From contig CABPCX010000025.1 in the NCBI GenBank assembly GCA_902406135.1, positions 1 through 11,787 of the forward strand: a stretch of DNA of 11,787 bases, in the 5' to 3' direction. Both the position numbers and the translations under genes were made by a program. Position 1 is the stretch's first letter. Each line of letters begins with the position of its first letter. Shown here in pieces: positions 7,857-11,787 of the stretch. The stretch comes from an uncultured Eubacteriales bacterium. Lineage in GTDB: Bacteria; Bacillota; Clostridia; Lachnospirales; Anaerotignaceae. Below the pieces are notes generated by a model. That model had not been told where the DNA came from. It saw only the letters and a program-made list of their open reading frames with translations, and did no database searches.

Positions 7857-7863
7857 CACCTCC
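7857..7863 (-). promoter_or_regulatory. Ribosome binding site of the 55-residue gene
   Basis: GGAGGTG on the minus strand, six bases before ATG 7850. It directly abuts the T-tract of the upstream terminator. Confidence 0.8.
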
Positions 7864-7898
7864 AAAATAAAAAGTGATGTGCCATAAGGCACATCACT
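7864..7898 (-). terminator. Strong intrinsic terminator after the DUF1015 gene
   Basis: Perfect 11-bp stem (7873-7883 with 7888-7898) with a four-base loop, followed on the minus strand by TTTTATTTT. It ends the serC–serA–DUF1015 unit. The T-tract runs straight into the ribosome binding site of the next gene. Confidence 0.88.
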
Positions 7899-7921
7899 AT
7901 TATTTGTCTTATTCTCGATTT

Positions 7922-9160
7922 TTAATCTAAAGAATGAATAAAGAGTCCGCTTCTTAATTTTGGCTCAAACCAAGTTGATTTAGGCGGCATTATTTTATTT
8001 TCATCGGCAATTGTCATAAGCTGCTCGATGGATGTGGGATACATTGCAAATGCAACCTTCATCTCTCCGCTGTCAACGCGTTTTTCAAGCTCGCCAAGGC
8101 CTCTTATTCCTCCGACGAAATCAATTCTCTTATCTGTTCTTATATCGCCTATGCCAAGAATAGGAATAAGCACATTATCCTGAAGGATTGATACGTCAAG
8201 ACCTTTTACAGCGTCCTTTGATCTTATCTCGTCCTTAGCTGTAAGCATATACCATTTTCCGTCCATATACATTCCGAAATCGTATGCTTTATCAGGTTTT
8301 GCTCTGCCTTCAGTCTCGACTATGTCAAATTTTTCTGAAAGCTTTTTGATAAATTCCTCTTCAGAAAGACCATTGAGGTCCTTAACTACTCTGTTATAGT
8401 CAAGAATTTTGAGCTGGTCAGAAGGGAATATAACAGCAAGATAATAGTTGAATTCCTCATCGCCTGTATAGTTGGGATTCTCATTTCTGCGCTTTAAGCC
8501 AACCTTTGCGGCTGAAGCGTTTCTATGATGTCCGTCGGCAATATAGAGATTAGGAACATCTTTAAACAGCTTTACAAGTCTGTTTATTGTCTCTTCGTTA
8601 TCTATTATCCATGCTCTGTGAATGATTCCGTCCTCAGCCGTAAAATCATATACAGGAGCATTTTTCTTTACATTATCAACAATTTCAGATATTTCATCAA
8701 CTGTTCTATAGGCCAGGAAAATGGGGCCTGTATTGGCGTTGCATATATCAACGTGGCGTATTCTGTCCTGTTCCTTATCTTCCCTTGTAAGCTCATGCTT
8801 CTTTATTATTCCCTGCATATATTCATCTATTGATGTGCAGGCAACAAGTCCTGTCTGGCTTCTGCCGTCCATTGTAAGCTCATATACATAAAGCATAGGC
8901 TTTTCATCCTGGACAAGCACTCCGTCAGTTATCATTTTTTCAAGATTGGACTTTGCTTTTTCATAAACTTCAGGAGAATATATATCTGTTCCCGCAGGAA
9001 GGTCTATTTCAGCCTTATCCACATGAAGAAATGAATAGGGATTTCCAATGACCATTTCAGCCGCTTCTTCACTGTTTACAACGTCATAGGGAAGAGCCGC
9101 AACCTTCTCAGCCATTTCAGGAGTAGGCCTTATGGCCTTAAACTGTCTTATTACAGCCAT
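7922..9160 (-). CDS. DUF1015 family protein linked to serine biosynthesis genes
   Basis: A 412-residue soluble protein of the DUF1015 family. Recognisable blocks are the N-terminal FKAIRPTPEMAEKVAALPYD (7-26), KHELTREDKEQDR (121-133), the IADGHHRNASA block (207-217) and the C-terminal MPPKSTWFEPKLRSGLF (391-407). No signal peptide or membrane segment is visible. The DGHHR motif resembles the G-x-H/R-R signature of ParB/sulfiredoxin-fold proteins, a group that includes free-serine kinases such as archaeal SerK. Together with its position 15 bases behind serA, this suggests a role in serine or phosphoserine metabolism, which is inference. The start ATG 9160 has GAGAGGG about eight bases upstream. 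A strong terminator follows. The family call is firm; the function is open. Confidence 0.9.
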   Translation of the reverse strand: MAVIRQFKAIRPTPEMAEKVAALPYDVVNSEEAAEMVIGNPYSFLHVDKAEIDLPAGTDIYSPEVYEKAKSNLEKMITDGVLVQDEKPMLYVYELTMDGRSQTGLVACTSIDEYMQGIIKKHELTREDKEQDRIRHVDICNANTGPIFLAYRTVDEISEIVDNVKKNAPVYDFTAEDGIIHRAWIIDNEETINRLVKLFKDVPNLYIADGHHRNASAAKVGLKRRNENPNYTGDEEFNYYLAVIFPSDQLKILDYNRVVKDLNGLSEEEFIKKLSEKFDIVETEGRAKPDKAYDFGMYMDGKWYMLTAKDEIRSKDAVKGLDVSILQDNVLIPILGIGDIRTDKRIDFVGGIRGLGELEKRVDSGEMKVAFAMYPTSIEQLMTIADENKIMPPKSTWFEPKLRSGLFIHSLD

Positions 9161-9175
9161 ATTTTCAGCCCTCTC

Positions 9176-10351
9176 TTAAGCAACTTTTACGATTCTTACT
9201 TTAAGTATGCCTTCAACCTTTGCAAGCTTAGCTGCGATGTCATCCTGTTTTCCATCGAATGTATCAAGGTCGATAAGTGTGTATGCATACTCACCCTTAT
9301 TGTTGTTTACCATGTTATCGATGTTAAGTCCTTCATCGGAAATTGCGTTTGCAACGGCACCTACCATACCTTTTATGTTTCTGTGAAGTATAGCAAGTCT
9401 TGCTTTTCCTGTGTAAGGAATGCTGCAAGCGGGGAAGTTTACTGAGTTCTTGATGTTTCCGTATTCAAGATACTGTTTAAGCTCAAGAGCTGCCATCTCT
9501 GCGCAGTTTTCTTCACTTTCAGGTGTTGAAGCTCCAAGATGAGGGATGCAGATTACGTTGTCAAGCTCGATAACTTCGGCATCGGGGAAGTCTGTTATGT
9601 ACTCTGTGATGATTCCCTTGTCGATAGCTTCTTTTAAAGCTGCTGTATCAACGATTCCGCCTCTTGCAAAGTTAAGAAGTCTTGCGCCGGGCTTTGTGAT
9701 TTCAAAAAGTTCTTTATTGTACATTCCTCTTGTGTTGTCATTAAGGGGAACATGGATTGTTATATAGTCGCATTCAGCAACAAGTTCTTCTCTTGTGCCT
9801 GCTCTTTTTACCTTGCTTGAAAGGCTCCATGCAGCGTCAACTGAAAGGAAAGGATCATATCCGTATACTTCCATACCAAGGCTGATTGCAGCGTTGGCAA
9901 CAAGTACACCAATGGCTCCAAGACCGATAACGCCGAGCTTTTTGCCCATGATTTCGGGACCTGTGAACTGTCCCTTGCCTTTTTCTACAAGTTTATCAAC
10001 ATTTTCTTTTCCCTTGAGTTCCTTTGCCCATTCGATACCGGCAACAATCTTTCTTGATGAAAGGAAGATACCTGTAAGAACAAGCTCTTTAACCGCATTG
10101 GCATTTGCTCCGGGTGTATTGAATACTACGATACCCTTTTCTGAGCATTTATCAATGGGAATATTATTTGTACCTGCACCTGCTCTTGCAACTGCTGCAA
10201 GAGTTTCGGGAAGCTCCATCTGGTGCATATCATAGCTTCTTAAAATAATACCGTCGGGATCAGCAATTTCATTGCCAATCACATATTTTTTAGGATTAAG
10301 TTTATTTAAACCAACTTCCGAAATCGAATTAAGTGTTAATACATTATACAT
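9176..10351 (-). CDS. serA: D-3-phosphoglycerate dehydrogenase with ACT domain
   Basis: A 391-residue NAD-dependent enzyme that oxidises 3-phosphoglycerate to 3-phosphohydroxypyruvate, the first committed step of serine synthesis. The Rossmann motif is GLGAIG (143-148), with Asp166 positioned for NAD. The likely catalytic trio is Arg230 (in NFARGG), Glu259 and His271 (in PHLGAST). Residues about 319-391 form an ACT domain (ILHRNIKGMVGAVANAIS), which in this family can bind serine for feedback inhibition. The long intervening domain of the largest SerA forms is absent, so this is the short ACT type. ATG 10351 is chosen: GGAGG (10361-10365) lies nine bases upstream, whereas TTG 10360 abuts that site. 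It follows serC after 17 bases and precedes the DUF1015 gene by 15. Confidence 0.96.
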   Translation of the reverse strand: MYNVLTLNSISEVGLNKLNPKKYVIGNEIADPDGIILRSYDMHQMELPETLAAVARAGAGTNNIPIDKCSEKGIVVFNTPGANANAVKELVLTGIFLSSRKIVAGIEWAKELKGKENVDKLVEKGKGQFTGPEIMGKKLGVIGLGAIGVLVANAAISLGMEVYGYDPFLSVDAAWSLSSKVKRAGTREELVAECDYITIHVPLNDNTRGMYNKELFEITKPGARLLNFARGGIVDTAALKEAIDKGIITEYITDFPDAEVIELDNVICIPHLGASTPESEENCAEMAALELKQYLEYGNIKNSVNFPACSIPYTGKARLAILHRNIKGMVGAVANAISDEGLNIDNMVNNNKGEYAYTLIDLDTFDGKQDDIAAKLAKVEGILKVRIVKVA

Positions 10352-10360
10352 ACAAAACAA

Positions 10361-10365
10361 CCTCC
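10361..10365 (-). promoter_or_regulatory. serA ribosome binding site
   Basis: GGAGG on the minus strand, nine bases before ATG 10351. It excludes the adjacent in-frame TTG 10360. Confidence 0.8.
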
Positions 10366-10368
10366 GAA

Positions 10369-11451
10369 TTATTTATTTTCCATTTCAAACTTCTTCATAA
10401 AGTCAACGAGCTTCTGAACGCCTTCGATAGGCCTAGCGTTATACATACTTGCTCTCATACCGCCAACTGTTCTGTGGCCCTTAAGGTTAACAAAACCAGC
10501 TGCTGTAGCTTCTTTGATAAATTTAGCGTTAAGTTCCTCTGTAGGAAGAACGAAGGGAGCATTCATAAGTGAACGGTCCTTAGGCACTACTGTTCCCTTG
10601 AAGAAATCACTTTCGTCAAGGAAGTTGTAAAGGATAGAAGCCTTCTTTTCGTTGATTTCCTGGATAGCCTTTACGCCGCCTCTTTCTTTAACCCACTCAA
10701 ATACAAGTCCGGCCACATAAATAGCGAATGTGGGAGGAGTATTGTAAAGTGAATCATTGTCTGCATGTGTCTTGTAGTTGAGCATTGTAGGTGTGATGTC
10801 CATGGCATTGCCGATAAGGTCATCACGAACGATAACTACTGTAACACCTGCGGGTCCTACGTTTTTCTGAGCTCCGGCAAAAAGAAGACCGAACTTGCTT
10901 ACATCGATTTCTTCTGAAAGAATGATAGAAGAAATATCTGTTACAAGGGGAACATTTCCTGTGTCAGGAAGTTCTGTGTATCTTGTGCCGTAAATTGTGT
11001 TGTTGTATGTAATGTAGAAATAATCCGCTTCGGGATCGAATTTGCTCTTGTCAAGTTCAGGGATATAGCTGAATGTCTTATCCTCTGATGATGCTACAAC
11101 ATTTACTTTTCCGTAACGCTCAGCTTCCTGTTTTGCTTTCTTAGCCCACTGGCCTGTAATTACGATATCGCATTTATTGTTTTTGTTCATAAGGTTTAAG
11201 GGAATCATTGCAAACTGTGTTGAGCCGCCGCCCTGTAAAAAAAGTACCTTATAATTGTCAGGAATGTTCATAAGTTCACGGAGAGTAGCCTCAGCGCCCT
11301 GAATTATTTTCTCGAAAGGCTTAGATCGATGACTCATCTCCATTACCGACATGCCTGAGTCGCCGCAACAGACAAGCTCTCTCTGTACTTTCTCAAGTAC
11401 TTCAAGCGGTAACATTGACGGTCCTGCAGAAAAATTATAAACTCTTTCCAT
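10369..11451 (-). CDS. serC: Phosphoserine aminotransferase
   Basis: A 360-residue pyridoxal-phosphate enzyme that transfers an amino group from glutamate to 3-phosphohydroxypyruvate to give O-phosphoserine, the second step of serine synthesis. It begins MERVYNFSAGPSMLP, the usual family start. Visible blocks are HRSKPFE (41-47), GGGSTQF (74-80), NNTIYGT (150-156), the lysine that binds the cofactor, Lys196, within FAGAQKNVGPAGV (191-203), and GHRTVGGMRASMYNA (325-339). The length is normal. ATG 11451 is chosen on AAGGAGG (11461-11467) nine bases upstream and on the family N-terminus; 29 further in-frame codons upstream would run back into the terminator hairpin. It heads the serC–serA–DUF1015 unit. 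The phosphoserine phosphatase for the third step is not in this window. Confidence 0.97.
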   Translation of the reverse strand: MERVYNFSAGPSMLPLEVLEKVQRELVCCGDSGMSVMEMSHRSKPFEKIIQGAEATLRELMNIPDNYKVLFLQGGGSTQFAMIPLNLMNKNNKCDIVITGQWAKKAKQEAERYGKVNVVASSEDKTFSYIPELDKSKFDPEADYFYITYNNTIYGTRYTELPDTGNVPLVTDISSIILSEEIDVSKFGLLFAGAQKNVGPAGVTVVIVRDDLIGNAMDITPTMLNYKTHADNDSLYNTPPTFAIYVAGLVFEWVKERGGVKAIQEINEKKASILYNFLDESDFFKGTVVPKDRSLMNAPFVLPTEELNAKFIKEATAAGFVNLKGHRTVGGMRASMYNARPIEGVQKLVDFMKKFEMENK

Positions 11452-11460
11452 TGAAAAAAG

Positions 11461-11467
11461 CCTCCTT
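11461..11467 (-). promoter_or_regulatory. serC ribosome binding site
   Basis: AAGGAGG on the minus strand, nine bases before ATG 11451. It shows that the long in-frame extension to 11538 is not translated as part of serC. Confidence 0.85.
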
Positions 11468-11506
11468 AAAAATATAGTAATAGTAATAATGTATTTTAGC
11501 GTTTCT

Positions 11507-11539
11507 AAAGAAAAAACATGGCTTTTTAAGAAAGCCATG
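11507..11539 (-). terminator. Strong intrinsic terminator in the serC leader
   Basis: Perfect 9-bp stem (11517-11525 with 11531-11539) with a five-base loop, followed on the minus strand by TTTTTTCTTT. It lies 39 bases before the serC ribosome binding site and downstream of two promoters. It could be an attenuator for the serine operon or the end of a separate short RNA. Confidence 0.85.
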
Positions 11540-11543
11540 CAAA

Positions 11544-11559
11544 AAACGTATTAACGTTT
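11544..11559 (-). other. Small hairpin in the serC leader
   Basis: Stem AAACGT/ACGTTT (11554-11559 with 11544-11549) with a four-base loop, followed by three more U in the RNA. It is too weak to be a terminator alone, but it sits between the large hairpin and the terminator. Confidence 0.45.
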
Positions 11560-11575
11560 GTCTCTTTATATACGC

Positions 11576-11613
11576 CATTCAGAGCATGAGACTTAACTTT
11601 CATACTCTGAATG
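11576..11613 (-). other. 14-bp hairpin in the serC leader
   Basis: Arms 11600-11613 and 11576-11589 with a ten-base loop. Thirteen pairs are Watson-Crick. One (11604 with 11585) is a U·G wobble that pairs only in minus-strand RNA and would be a C-A mismatch in plus-strand RNA. It is not followed by a U-run, so it is a structural element rather than a terminator. Confidence 0.7.
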
Positions 11614-11638
11614 TCATATACAATTTCAGCTTTTTGTA

Positions 11639-11668
11639 ATTATAGCAACGTGCTGCTTGTTTCGTCAA
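11639..11668 (-). promoter_or_regulatory. Sigma-A promoter 2 upstream of serC
   Basis: Minus strand -35 TTGACG (11668-11663), an 18-base spacer and a perfect -10 TATAAT (11644-11639). The predicted start is near 11632, before the 14-bp hairpin. Confidence 0.65.
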
Positions 11669-11681
11669 GTAAATTCTGCAT
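11640..11681 (-). CDS. Candidate 13-residue leader peptide upstream of serC
   Basis: ATG CAG ... TAA encodes MQNLLDETSSTLL, with AGGGGA (11686-11691) four bases upstream. Only transcripts from promoter 1 would carry it. Two adjacent serine codons (AGC AGC) flanked by threonines invite comparison with amino-acid leader peptides, but short ORFs arise easily by chance, and the terminator is about 100 bases away, farther than in classical attenuators. Confidence 0.25.
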   Translation of the reverse strand: MQNLLDETSSTLL

Positions 11682-11706
11682 AACGTCCCCTGTGCATTGC
11701 ACTAAC

Positions 11707-11735
11707 ATTATACGCACACTTATTCCAAAAAACAA
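11707..11735 (-). promoter_or_regulatory. Sigma-A promoter 1 upstream of serC
   Basis: Minus strand -35 TTGTTT (11735-11730), a 17-base spacer and a perfect -10 TATAAT (11712-11707). The predicted start is near 11700. The -35 is weak (TTG only) within a T/G-rich stretch. Confidence 0.6.
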
Positions 11736-11787
11736 ACAAACATCATCAAACAAATTTTTTAATTTCTTAAAATAATTTATATATCTG

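Larger units (their letters stand above)
11507..11700 (-). promoter_or_regulatory. Candidate attenuator leader, or short RNA, upstream of serC
   Basis: About 190 bases transcribed from promoter 1, or about 125 from promoter 2, carrying three consecutive hairpins that end in a terminator, with no gene longer than 13 codons. I see no T-box consensus (AGGGUGGNACCGCG) and no riboswitch that I recognise. The remaining bases up to the window edge (11736-11787) are AT-rich and show nothing. Confidence 0.5.

Noticed and set aside
1231..10360. Longer starts at GTG 1443 (rpmE), GTG 2881 (rho), TTG 1171 (DUF1385) and TTG 10360 (serA).
   Set aside because: Each lies within or too close to the ribosome binding site of the chosen ATG, and the family N-termini agree with the ATG.
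206..10572. Many plus-strand reading frames of 60-155 codons.
   Set aside because: All lie antisense to well-supported minus-strand genes, none resembles a known family and none has a convincing binding site.
11452..11700. T-box riboswitch upstream of the serine operon.
   Set aside because: The conserved T-box sequence and an associated antiterminator are absent from the leader.

Overview
The window reads as a chromosomal stretch of a Gram-positive anaerobe of the class Clostridia, probably Lachnospirales-like. That placement is by eye. It rests on the gene order rho–rpmE–DUF1385–prmC, the serC–serA–DUF1015 cluster, the AGGAGG-type ribosome binding sites, the near-consensus sigma-A promoters and the moderate GC content. 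All ten convincing genes, plus the start of an eleventh, lie on the minus strand, so transcription runs from high to low coordinates. I see no phage, insertion sequence, CRISPR array, tRNA or rRNA.

In transcription order, positions 11452-11787 hold a gene-free leader with two sigma-A-like promoters, a 13-codon candidate leader ORF, a 14-bp hairpin, a small hairpin and a strong intrinsic terminator. All of this lies upstream of serC. Next come serC, serA and a DUF1015 gene (11451 to 7922) with 15-17 bp gaps: two steps of L-serine biosynthesis plus a conserved protein of uncertain role. A strong terminator follows, then a 55-residue single-span membrane protein (7850 to 7683) and a second terminator.

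The next unit has its own probable promoter and carries gltX (glutamyl-tRNA synthetase) and ade (adenine deaminase) 29 bp apart. It ends in a 10-bp-stem terminator. A near-consensus promoter at 4180-4208 then drives a membrane-anchored LysM protein followed 14 bp later by rho, the transcription termination factor. Right after rho there is an excellent promoter for rpmE (ribosomal protein L31, zinc-binding form) with a short structured leader. A terminator follows rpmE, then a DUF1385 membrane protein gene and, one base later, the first 68 codons of prmC (release factor glutamine methyltransferase), cut by the window edge.

The window is mostly housekeeping: serine synthesis, tRNA charging, purine salvage, transcription termination and translation. 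The less ordinary part is regulatory. Three intrinsic terminators (in front of serC, the 55-residue gene and DUF1385) lie a short distance upstream of a ribosome binding site with no convincing promoter in between, which suggests attenuation or readthrough control. The serC leader is the strongest candidate for an undescribed regulatory element. I did not find a clear new multi-gene system.
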